From: Thermoflexia bacterium
GTDB lineage: Bacteria; Chloroflexota; Anaerolineae; B4-G1; SLSP01
Assembly: GCA_030605705.1 (NCBI GenBank)
Contig: JAUWHU010000045.1
Coordinates: forward strand, 1 to 7,304
DNA: 7,304 bases
Direction of reading: 5' to 3'
Shown here in pieces: positions 1 through 5,382 of this stretch (its first letter is position 1; every line of letters starts with the position of its first letter). Made by a program: the position numbers and the translations under genes. Below the pieces are notes generated by a model. It made no database searches, was not told where the DNA came from, and saw nothing but the letters and a program-made list of their open reading frames with translations.

Positions 1-1102
1 GGGCGACGCTCTCCTTACTCAAACCCATCACGTGCTCGATGATGAGCTCGTGAAGGACGGCCACGTCCAATGCGCGCCAGCTGGGAGCGCGGTCGGGTAC
101 CAGTTTCGCCATGGCGTCCAGCGACTTGAGGGTGAGCAGCGCGTAGTCGCCATCGTAGAAGCCGTAGCGCGGGTGCTCCGGGACGGCTGCAGCCAGGCCG
201 GCTTCCAGCGCGGCGCGATCCGCCACCGGCCGCGCGTCGAAGTACGGTTCCAGCGACTTGAGCAGCGCGGGGCCATCCAGCTTGTCGTAGGAGTGGATCA
301 GGCGGTGGGTGGGCAAGATCACCAGGCCGGGATCGCTCATGCTGACGAAGGTCGCTAAGGTGTAGTTGAAAGCCGCCGTGGCAAGCGCGTCGGGTTGCTG
401 CGCGCGCATCTCGTCGCGGTAAGCCAGCGCCGTCTCGTAACGGTGGTGCCCATCGGCGATGATGAGGTTTCGCTTAGGCGCCATCTCCGCCACGACTGCC
501 GTGACTACTTCGGGATCATCCACCACCCAGAATGCCTGCTCGACGACAGGTTCGATCACCTGCTCGTGGAGAATGGCGGGCGTATGGGAATCCAAGAAAG
601 GCTGCAGCAGGGCGTTGAGGCGGTTCTCGGCGTCGGGGTAGAGGATGAAGATGTGCCCCCAGGCCGTCTCGGTGACGCGGGTCAGGTTCAGGCGATCCAC
701 CTTGGGGCCGCTGAGGGTGCGCTCGTGAGGCAGGATCACGCCCTCATCGAAACGGGTCAGCTCGATGGCGGCAGTGATACCCCGCCGGCTGTGCTGCACA
801 CCGTCGGGCGTGGTGAACCGCTGCTCCAGAACGTAGAGGACGGGCTGCGCGTCACGCATCATGATCCCTTCGGCCAGCCAGTTGAGCATGTAACCACGGG
901 CGCGCGTGTAGACGTTGTTCTCCGGGGCATCGGGGTCGCGCAGCCCCTGGATGATGCGTGTGACGCTGTACGGCGAGAGCTCGTAATAACGGGGCTGCTC
1001 GGCCTCGTGGATGCGATCGTAGGGCATGGTGATGACGGTAGCCAGATCACACACTCTCTGGGGATTGTACCGTAAGCCACGGAAAGGTTGAATGTTTGCC
1101 AT
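1..1102 (-). CDS. DUF1015 family protein, 3' end cut by window edge
   Basis: An uncharacterised conserved cytoplasmic protein; I know of no proven reaction for it. Reading down from an ATG at 1100-1102 gives 367 codons without a stop, so the last part of a protein of roughly 400 residues is missing. Family landmarks visible: N-terminal FRGLRYNP and ITMPYDRI (about residues 7-31), SPYSVTRI (43-50), HERTLSGPKVDRLNL (126-140), and the most typical motif, IADGHHRYET (215-224), whose Asp-Gly-His-His-Arg looks like a ligand or active-site loop. The start is supported by a strong GGAGGAA ribosome site at 1105-1111, two bases upstream of the ATG at its nearest end. The gene lies 116 bases after serA and is probably the third gene of the serine operon. 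From memory, DUF1015 genes recur beside serA and a class V aminotransferase in clostridia and thermotogae, which suggests a role tied to serine or phosphoserine. No frameshift is seen. Confidence 0.9.
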   Translation of the reverse strand, partial: MANIQPFRGLRYNPQRVCDLATVITMPYDRIHEAEQPRYYELSPYSVTRIIQGLRDPDAPENNVYTRARGYMLNWLAEGIMMRDAQPVLYVLEQRFTTPDGVQHSRRGITAAIELTRFDEGVILPHERTLSGPKVDRLNLTRVTETAWGHIFILYPDAENRLNALLQPFLDSHTPAILHEQVIEPVVEQAFWVVDDPEVVTAVVAEMAPKRNLIIADGHHRYETALAYRDEMRAQQPDALATAAFNYTLATFVSMSDPGLVILPTHRLIHSYDKLDGPALLKSLEPYFDARPVADRAALEAGLAAAVPEHPRYGFYDGDYALLTLKSLDAMAKLVPDRAPSWRALDVAVLHELIIEHVMGLSKESVA

Positions 1103-1115
1103 AGTTCCTCCATAA

Positions 1116-1130
1116 CGCGGCAAAGCCGCG
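1116..1130 (-). other. Small perfect hairpin just before the DUF1015 ribosome site
   Basis: CGCGGC, a three-base loop and GCCGCG form a 6-bp G+C hairpin. On the transcribed strand it ends five bases upstream of the GGAGGAA site of the DUF1015 gene. No U run follows, so it is not a standard terminator. It could tune translation or mRNA processing between serA and the DUF1015 gene, but it may also be chance in G+C-rich DNA. Confidence 0.4.
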
Positions 1131-1135
1131 AGTTC

Positions 1136-1156
1136 AGAATCGAGAATCAAGAATCG
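1136..1156. repeat. Heptamer array, AGAATC(G/A), three units
   Basis: Three adjacent 7-bp units, AGAATCG, AGAATCA, AGAATCG, lie in the gap between serA and the DUF1015 gene. The array is short, but it shares the 7-bp period of the larger arrays in this window while using a different word. Confidence 0.6.
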
Positions 1157-1181
1157 GCGAGTTAGCGACAAAGCAAAGTTC

Positions 1182-1221
1182 TTTCGCCTCGTCGCTTTCT
1201 CGCTTTCTCGCTTTTTCGCTA
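1182..1221 (-). repeat. Octamer array starting at the serA stop codon
   Basis: Read on the coding strand this is five adjacent 8-bp units: TAGCGAAA, AAGCGAGA, AAGCGAGA, AAGCGACG, AGGCGAAA. All share a GCGA core in the same register. The first three bases of the first unit are the TAG stop codon of serA (1219-1221), so the array begins exactly at the end of the reading frame. Confidence 0.75.
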
Positions 1222-2118
1222 CGCCAGGTATTCTTGCACCAGTTTGACGATCTCGTCGCCGATGCGCGCCTGGGCCTCTTTGGTGGAAGCGCCAATGTGC
1301 GGCGTCGCCACGACCTGGGGCAGTTCCACTAATTTACGCAACAGCTCGCCCTGAGGCGGCTCCTCGCTGTAGACGTCTAACGCGGCAGCGGCGACTTTGC
1401 CGGATAGCAGCGCCGCGTAGAGCGCGGCCTCGTCCATCACGCCGCCACGGGCCGCATCCACGATGCGCACGCCGTTCTTCATCAAGGCGAACTGCGCGGT
1501 GTTGAGGAGGTGATGGGTCGTCTCCGTGTGCGGCAGGTGCAGGCTGATGTAATCAGCTTGCGCCAGAAGCTCCTCCAGGGGAACCAGATCCTCGTGTTTG
1601 ATGTAAGGGTCATAGGCGACCACCTGCATTCCCAGCGCCTTGCCCTTCGCGCCGAGCAAGCGCCCGATGCGGCCGTAGCCGATGACGCCTAACGTCTTGC
1701 CGGAGAGCTCGGTACCCTTGAGCTTCTTCTTGTCCCACCCACCGGCTTTCATCGAGGCATCCGCTCTAGCGATGTGGCGGGCGAGCGCGAACATCATGCC
1801 CAGCGCAAGTTCGGCGACAGCGTTGGAGCTCGCCGCCGGGGTGTTGCACACCTGGATACCCTTGCTCTCGGCATACGCCACGTCAATGTTATCTAGCCCC
1901 ACGCCGCCACGAATGATGATTCGTGTATGAGTCGCCTTGTCAATCAGAGGTTCCCGCACTTTGGTGCGGCCACGCACCACCATCCCCTCGTACTCGCCGA
2001 TGACCTCGGCCAGTTCCTCCAGGGTGATGGAATCCTGCACGTCAATCTCCACCCCCGTCGCGCGCAGCGCCTCAATCGCAGAAGCAGCGATGGGGTCACA
2101 AATGAGTAATTTAGCCAT
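1219..2118 (-). CDS. serA: D-3-phosphoglycerate dehydrogenase, short form
   Basis: Oxidises 3-phosphoglycerate to 3-phosphohydroxypyruvate with NAD, the first step of the phosphorylated serine pathway, in the cytoplasm. The 299-residue protein is a complete D-2-hydroxyacid dehydrogenase. It has an N-terminal substrate-domain part (VVRGRTKV at 47-54, GGVGLDNID at 71-79), a Rossmann NAD site GYGRIGR (147-153) with Asp170 after strand 2, and the catalytic Arg224 (AARGG), Glu253 (EEPP) and His274 (TPHIGAS) expected from E. coli SerA. It stops after the catalytic core: the C-terminal ASB and ACT regulatory domains of longer SerA proteins are absent, so serine feedback through an ACT domain is not expected. 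The ATG at 2116-2118 has an AAGGAG site at 2125-2130. The gene lies 120 bases after the aminotransferase, a gap filled by a heptamer array. Another D-2-hydroxyacid substrate cannot be excluded from sequence, but the neighbouring aminotransferase supports SerA. Confidence 0.92.
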   Translation of the reverse strand: MAKLLICDPIAASAIEALRATGVEIDVQDSITLEELAEVIGEYEGMVVRGRTKVREPLIDKATHTRIIIRGGVGLDNIDVAYAESKGIQVCNTPAASSNAVAELALGMMFALARHIARADASMKAGGWDKKKLKGTELSGKTLGVIGYGRIGRLLGAKGKALGMQVVAYDPYIKHEDLVPLEELLAQADYISLHLPHTETTHHLLNTAQFALMKNGVRIVDAARGGVMDEAALYAALLSGKVAAAALDVYSEEPPQGELLRKLVELPQVVATPHIGASTKEAQARIGDEIVKLVQEYLA

Positions 2119-2134
2119 AGTGCTCTCCTTCAGC

Positions 2135-2232
2135 TTTCAACTTTCAACCTGCAACTTTCAACTCGCAACTTTCAACTTGTAACTTGTAACTTGTAACTTG
2201 CAACTTGTAACTTGCAACTTGTAACTTGCAAC
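2135..2232. repeat. Heptamer array of 14 units filling the aminotransferase-serA gap
   Basis: Fourteen units of 7 bp in unbroken register, 98 bases. On the plus strand each ends in AAC: TTGTAAC and TTGCAAC in the half nearer the aminotransferase gene, TTTCAAC, CTGCAAC and TCGCAAC in the half nearer serA. A fifteenth, diverged unit (2128-2134) merges into the AAGGAG ribosome site of serA. On the other side only six bases separate the array from the aminotransferase stop codon. It resembles the heptanucleotide short tandemly repeated sequences (STRR) described in cyanobacteria. Confidence 0.9.
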
Positions 2233-2238
2233 TCTTAA

Positions 2239-3315
2239 TTACAACCCCAGGATATCGTCAATTTCACCCAGTAACCAGGTGATATCGGCCACGGTGAGAT
2301 CGCCCATGTGCGCGATACGGAAAGTCTTCTCCTTGAGCTGTTTGCCATAGCCATTGGAGAGCATCGCGCCGCGCTCGCCCAGTGCCTTGTTCAGGTCGGC
2401 GACGCTGATGCCGCGCGTGTTCTTGATCGTGGTGACGGTGTTGGAGAGGAAGCGCTCGTCGGGGAAAAGCGCCCAGTATTGGCGCGCCCAGGTCCGGACG
2501 GTCTCCGCCATCTCCAGGTGACGCGCCCAGCGGTTCTCCAATCCCTCGGCGAGGATGTCGTCCAGCTGCCGGTTGAGCGCGTTGATCAGGCTGATGGCCG
2601 GCGTCGCGGGCGTCTGGTCCTTCTGGTAATACTTGAGCATGTTGAGGAAATCGAAGTAGTAGCCGCGATTGGGGACCTGCGCCGCGCGCTCCAACATCCG
2701 CTCGCTGACAGGGGCTACGGCCAATCCCGGCGGGAGCGCGAAGCACTTCTGCGTGCTGGCAAACGCCACGTCCAAACCCCAGGCGTCAAACTCGATCTTA
2801 GCGCCGGCCATGCCGGAGACGGCATCCACCAGGATCACCGCATCTGGATACTTCCTGTTGACCAGCGCGGCGATCTCTTGGAGTGGGTTCATCACGCCGG
2901 TGGAGGTCTCGTTGAAGGTGATGGTCACAGCGTCATAATCGCCCTGGCTCAGAGCCTCATCCACCAGCGCAGGAGTGATACCCTGTCCCCATTCCACGTC
3001 CACGCGGTCGGCAGGCACGCCGTTCGCCACCGCGATATTGTACCAGCGGTCGGAAAATGCCCCGCAGGCTGTGACCAGCGCGCGCTTGCCGGGACGCACC
3101 GCCTGGCGGATAGAGCCCTCCATCAAGCCGGTGCCAGAGCTGGCAAAGAGAAAGACGGGTTGCCCGGTGTAGAGCAACTTTTGCAGCTTGGGACGGATCT
3201 CGCCCTGCAAGTCGGAGTAGTCCTTGCTGCGATGGCCGATCATCGGCGCGGTCTGCGCCTGTAGAATTTCCTCTCGCACGTGCGTCGGCCCTGGAATGAA
3301 CAACTTTTTGTACAT
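2239..3315 (-). CDS. Class V PLP aminotransferase, serine/alanine-glyoxylate family
   Basis: A 358-residue fold-type I PLP enzyme of the alanine-glyoxylate / serine-pyruvate aminotransferase family. Visible landmarks: N-terminal PGPT (8-11), GHRS (27-30), phosphate-side SSGTG (59-63), ETSTGV (136-141), the pyridine-nitrogen Asp164 in VDAVSG, and the Schiff-base Lys190 in STQKCFALPPG. A C-terminal small domain follows with FRIAHMGDLT near 332-341. The length is normal for the family. The ATG at 3313-3315 has a full AGGAGG site at 3325-3330. It is followed by serA and the DUF1015 gene on the same strand, so I infer that it makes phosphoserine from 3-phosphohydroxypyruvate in place of classical SerC, as class V enzymes beside serA are thought to do in some bacteria. 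A role in alanine-glyoxylate or serine-glyoxylate exchange is the main alternative; sequence alone does not decide. Confidence 0.9.
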   Translation of the reverse strand: MYKKLFIPGPTHVREEILQAQTAPMIGHRSKDYSDLQGEIRPKLQKLLYTGQPVFLFASSGTGLMEGSIRQAVRPGKRALVTACGAFSDRWYNIAVANGVPADRVDVEWGQGITPALVDEALSQGDYDAVTITFNETSTGVMNPLQEIAALVNRKYPDAVILVDAVSGMAGAKIEFDAWGLDVAFASTQKCFALPPGLAVAPVSERMLERAAQVPNRGYYFDFLNMLKYYQKDQTPATPAISLINALNRQLDDILAEGLENRWARHLEMAETVRTWARQYWALFPDERFLSNTVTTIKNTRGISVADLNKALGERGAMLSNGYGKQLKEKTFRIAHMGDLTVADITWLLGEIDDILGL

Positions 3316-3341
3316 CAGAAGAAACCTCCTATGAGATTATT

Positions 3342-3539
3342 GACTCTCCTGAAAAAAGGTCATATCACCACAGAGACACAGAGGACACGGAGAAGACGGA
3401 GAAGACGGAGAAAATTTGCTGTTTGGTTTAAGAAAATTACACTTTACACATCAAAAGGTTAATTTTTTCAAGGTCAAGTTTAAAATCTCTGTGCTCTCTG
3501 TGCCTCTGTGGTGAATTTCCTGGTTTTTTCAGTAGACTC
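3342..3539. repeat. Imperfect palindromic element of CACAGAG type, about 200 bp
   Basis: The outer ends match as inverted copies: 3342-3357 and 3524-3539 agree at 14 of 16 positions, both ending inward in CTGAAAAAA. Further in, TCACCACAGAG at 3365-3375 is a perfect inverted match of 3504-3514. The CACAGAG units continue inward on both arms, about 3365-3395 and 3484-3514. The left arm grades into three 9-bp units (CACGGAGAA, GACGGAGAA, GACGGAGAA, 3386-3412). The centre (about 3413-3483) is A+T-rich and unpaired. It codes for no transposase. It resembles the dispersed CACCACAGAGACACAGAGG-type intergenic repeats that I recall from many environmental bacteria. Confidence 0.7.
3443..3471 (-). promoter_or_regulatory. 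Weak candidate promoter for the serine operon
   Basis: On the minus strand TTGAAA (3466-3471) is followed after 17 bases by TGTAAA (3443-3448), each matching four or five of the six consensus bases. It lies about 130 bases upstream of the aminotransferase ATG, in the A+T-rich centre of the palindromic element. A match of this quality is easily found by chance in A+T-rich DNA, so it is only the best of poor options. Confidence 0.25.
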
Positions 3540-3560
3540 ATTATTAAAATTGGTTCGATA

Positions 3561-3602
3561 CAAATGGCAAATGGGGGATGGCGCATAGTGAATGGTGAAC
3601 AG
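3561..3602. repeat. Degenerate heptamer array, CAAATGG type
   Basis: Six adjacent 7-bp blocks: CAAATGG, CAAATGG, GGGATGG, CGCATAG, TGAATGG, TGAACAG. The register holds although individual units have drifted. This is a third heptamer word in the same window. Confidence 0.6.
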
Positions 3603-3742
3603 TAACCTGCTGCGCTCTCCCACAAACATAGTATATCGAAGATGTCAGACATTTACGTAGTGTTGATAATACTATAATTCCCGTGACCATCCGCCTATCT
3701 CACGAGAGGAAAGAGGTTATTCACCACCGGCGCGAATAAGCA

Positions 3743-3790
3743 CAAACGTCAAACGTCAGGCGTCACGGGGCACATGACGTTTGACGTTTG
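3743..3790. repeat. Perfect 16-bp inverted repeat built from AAACGTC heptamers
   Basis: The arms at 3743-3758 and 3775-3790 are exact reverse complements around a 16-base loop. Each arm contains two head-to-tail copies of the heptamer AAACGTC or its complement, so it is both a tandem and an inverted repeat. It lies 52 bases downstream of the DUF2085 stop codon and could end or stabilise that transcript. No U run follows on the minus strand, so it is not a standard intrinsic terminator. Confidence 0.8.
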
Positions 3791-3842
3791 ACTTTCGACA
3801 CTTCAGTCTTCATCCCGACAAATCCGGTAGTAGTGAGAGGGC

Positions 3843-4658
3843 TTACAAGCCCGGCACCCCATCAATCGTGCCGGTGAGGAAAAGGCGAACCCCGTTCATG
3901 CTGCCGACGATGAGCGCGGCAAAGATGCCGCCCCACACGAACGGGAGCGCCAGCTGCCGCCAGGAGGTGTAGTGCTGGTCACGGGCCAGCGCCATCACCC
4001 AGACCATTGAGCCGAGCAGGACAAACATCGCCACCACGCCGGCCGCGGAGTACAAAGTCAGCGGGTAGAGCAACCAGGATGGCTGCCAGAGGATCAATCC
4101 CACCTGGGCCAGCTCCGCCGCTAACAAGGCGGCTAAGTCACGCCACCCCCGGAGGTTCGGTTCGGGCACGCCATCCCGCCAGAAGGTCTGGTTGAAGGCG
4201 GCGACCAGCACGACGCTCATGCTCATCCCCATGAAGGTGCCGGTAAGGAGGCGACCCCACGGTTGAGGGGCATATCCCAGCCCGCCTACCGCGCGACCGC
4301 TCTGCAGAGTCAGCCAGGAGTTGAAGCCGTCGAGTCCCCAGAGGGCAGCCAGCCCGGCCAGGGCCGCCAGGATCGGCCAGGCGGGGAAACGCTGCGCCCG
4401 GCGGCGACGCAGAACTAACCATTGGAACAATAGCCCCGTCAGCGCGCCGGTGAAGGTGCCGGTACAACGCTGGCAAAGGGGAAGCTGCCGTCCGGCCACG
4501 AAGAAGCTATGGCCCGGCAGACGATGGCAGACCGCCGCGCCGATGTAGTCCAGCTTGCGCAGCAAAGGAGCCGGCGTCAGCAGGGCGAAGGCCAGGAGGG
4601 CCGCGACGACCAGTCCCACGCCAGCCCAGGTCCAGAAGCGAGGCACGGGTTTATCCAT
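3843..4658 (-). CDS. DUF2085 family integral membrane protein
   Basis: A 271-residue multi-pass membrane protein of unknown function. Hydrophobic segments lie near residues 9-28, 67-84, 94-113, 137-155, 175-191, 195-225 and 238-262. Between the first two lies the family signature: VCHRLPGHSFFVAGRQLPLCQRCTG, residues 43-67, given here as its parts VCHRLPGHSF and LPLCQRCTG. It contains Cys44-His45 and the Cys62-x2-Cys65 pair, which look able to bind a metal or form a disulfide at the membrane face. Asp110 in GLDGFNSW is another charged residue in a hydrophobic context. The ATG at 4656-4658 lies two bases after the TAG stop (4661-4663) of the phosphatase gene, and its GGAG site at 4668-4671 is inside that gene, so translation is probably coupled. 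The Cys-His pattern suggests metal handling, but no substrate is established. Confidence 0.85.
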   Translation of the reverse strand: MDKPVPRFWTWAGVGLVVAALLAFALLTPAPLLRKLDYIGAAVCHRLPGHSFFVAGRQLPLCQRCTGTFTGALTGLLFQWLVLRRRRAQRFPAWPILAALAGLAALWGLDGFNSWLTLQSGRAVGGLGYAPQPWGRLLTGTFMGMSMSVVLVAAFNQTFWRDGVPEPNLRGWRDLAALLAAELAQVGLILWQPSWLLYPLTLYSAAGVVAMFVLLGSMVWVMALARDQHYTSWRQLALPFVWGGIFAALIVGSMNGVRLFLTGTIDGVPGL

Positions 4659-4660
4659 CT

Positions 4661-5239
4661 CTACCAGCTCCGCAGCGGACGCGAGAGGTGTTCCTGTTTG
4701 TTGAGGTAACGCACCACCCAGAACTCCCCCGTCCAGCGTAGCGCGTGCAATGCCGTGTTGGCCGTCCAGACACGCTGGGTTGTCGAACCTAAAAGCACGC
4801 GCAGGGTCGTGCCGATGGCTCCGCCATGGGCCACAACTAATATCGTCTCATCCTGTTCCCCATCCCCTATGACTCGCTGCAAGGCCGTGGAGATACGTTC
4901 CCGGAAGGCCAGGTATTGGGGATGGGGGGGCGCAGACGAGAGGGGATTTCGTAATGAAACGGGCAGGGGCGACACACCCGCCTCATGGCTCGTAAACTCC
5001 CGGAGACCCGGCTCAACGCTAACCGGCAGATTGAGGTAAGAGACCGCAATCGTGGCCGTTTCGTAGGCCCGCTGCAGATTGCTGGCTACAACCCGGTCAA
5101 CGTGCTCGTAGTGTTGGAGGAAATCTCCCAGGCGGTGCGCCTGCAACCTACCCAGCGGGCTGAGCGGGGCATCGGCGCCGGCGCTATCGCCGTCAGTTTG
5201 CCAACGTGATTGTCCGTGACGTGTGAGTAATAGTTTCAT
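4661..5239 (-). CDS. Histidine phosphatase family protein (phosphoglycerate-mutase-like)
   Basis: A 192-residue cytoplasmic enzyme of the histidine phosphatase superfamily, which removes phosphate from small molecules or proteins through a phosphohistidine. Visible catalytic set: the RHG motif at 7-9 with nucleophile His8, Arg57 in SNLQRAYETA, Glu81 in LREF, and the second catalytic His138 in VVAHGG. The length is normal for a compact phosphatase without the extra insertions of glycolytic phosphoglycerate mutase. The ATG at 5237-5239 has no ribosome site upstream but sits 8 bases after a TATAAT box, so I expect a leaderless mRNA. It leads a two-gene unit with the DUF2085 gene. Some members of this family are metal-independent phosphoserine phosphatases. 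The serine genes nearby make that thinkable, but alpha-ribazole phosphatase-like or general phosphatase roles are equally open. Confidence 0.88.
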   Translation of the reverse strand: MKLLLTRHGQSRWQTDGDSAGADAPLSPLGRLQAHRLGDFLQHYEHVDRVVASNLQRAYETATIAVSYLNLPVSVEPGLREFTSHEAGVSPLPVSLRNPLSSAPPHPQYLAFRERISTALQRVIGDGEQDETILVVAHGGAIGTTLRVLLGSTTQRVWTANTALHALRWTGEFWVVRYLNKQEHLSRPLRSW

Positions 5240-5247
5240 GAGGAAAG

Positions 5248-5276
5248 ATTATAATAGCCAGGCGACAAATTCGCAA
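5248..5276 (-). promoter_or_regulatory. Sigma-70 promoter of the phosphatase gene, leaderless layout
   Basis: On the minus strand TTGCGA (5271-5276, four of six) is followed after 17 bases by a perfect TATAAT (5248-5253). The -10 box ends 8 bases before the A of the ATG at 5239, so transcription should start at the start codon or one or two bases before it. The eight bases CTTTCCTC between them hold no ribosome site. Confidence 0.75.
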
Positions 5277-5302
5277 GTACACACGCAAGAGAGGTACGCT
5301 TC

Positions 5303-5382
5303 AGAGCGTTTCAGCGTCCCAGCGTCATAGCGGCTCAGCGTTTCAGCGTCATAGCGTCTCCGCGTCATAGCGACTCAGCGAC
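5303..5382. repeat. Octamer array, TCAGCGTC type, ten units
   Basis: Ten 8-bp units in unbroken register. Typical units are TCAGCGTC, ATAGCGTC, TCAGCGTT and ATAGCGAC. The core AGCG stays at the same place in eight or nine of the ten; the eighth unit is TCCGCGTC. A further weak unit follows at 5383-5390. The array begins 26 bases upstream of the -35 box of the phosphatase promoter. Confidence 0.85.

Larger units (their letters stand above)
3316..3842. other. 527-base gene-free stretch rich in repeats
   Basis: No convincing gene on either strand. From left to right it holds the aminotransferase ribosome site, an imperfect palindrome of CACAGAG type (3342-3539), a heptamer array (3561-3602), a plain A+T-richer stretch (about 3603-3740) and a 16-bp perfect hairpin (3743-3790) downstream of the DUF2085 gene. 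Short open frames across it are arginine-rich translations of the repeats. The promoter of the serine operon should lie here; only a weak candidate is seen. Confidence 0.75.

Noticed and set aside
395..1075. Plus-strand open frame of 226 codons opposite the DUF1015 gene
   Set aside because: Antisense shadow; the minus strand carries the conserved IADGHHRYET and HERTLSGPK motifs and a strong ribosome site.
2135..2232. CRISPR array
   Set aside because: Units are 7 bp and contiguous, with no spacers, and no cas gene is near.
2308..3264. Long plus-strand open frame (318 codons) opposite the aminotransferase
   Set aside because: It lies wholly antisense to a clearly recognisable PLP enzyme, has no family motifs and has an Arg/Val/Gly-rich composition typical of a shadow frame in G+C-rich DNA.
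3280..3462. Small plus-strand Arg-rich open frame, and a similar minus-strand one at 3437-3652
   Set aside because: Their Arg/Thr/Glu-rich peptides are direct translations of the CACAGAG and GACGGAGAA repeats; no ribosome site or domain supports them.
3642..3652. ATGTC-A-GACAT inverted repeat as an operator
   Set aside because: Only 5-bp arms, no promoter placed to be controlled by it, and expected by chance in a stretch of this size.
3665..3681. TTGATA and TATAAT-like boxes on the plus strand
   Set aside because: The two boxes are only about four bases apart, too close for a promoter, and no plus-strand gene follows.
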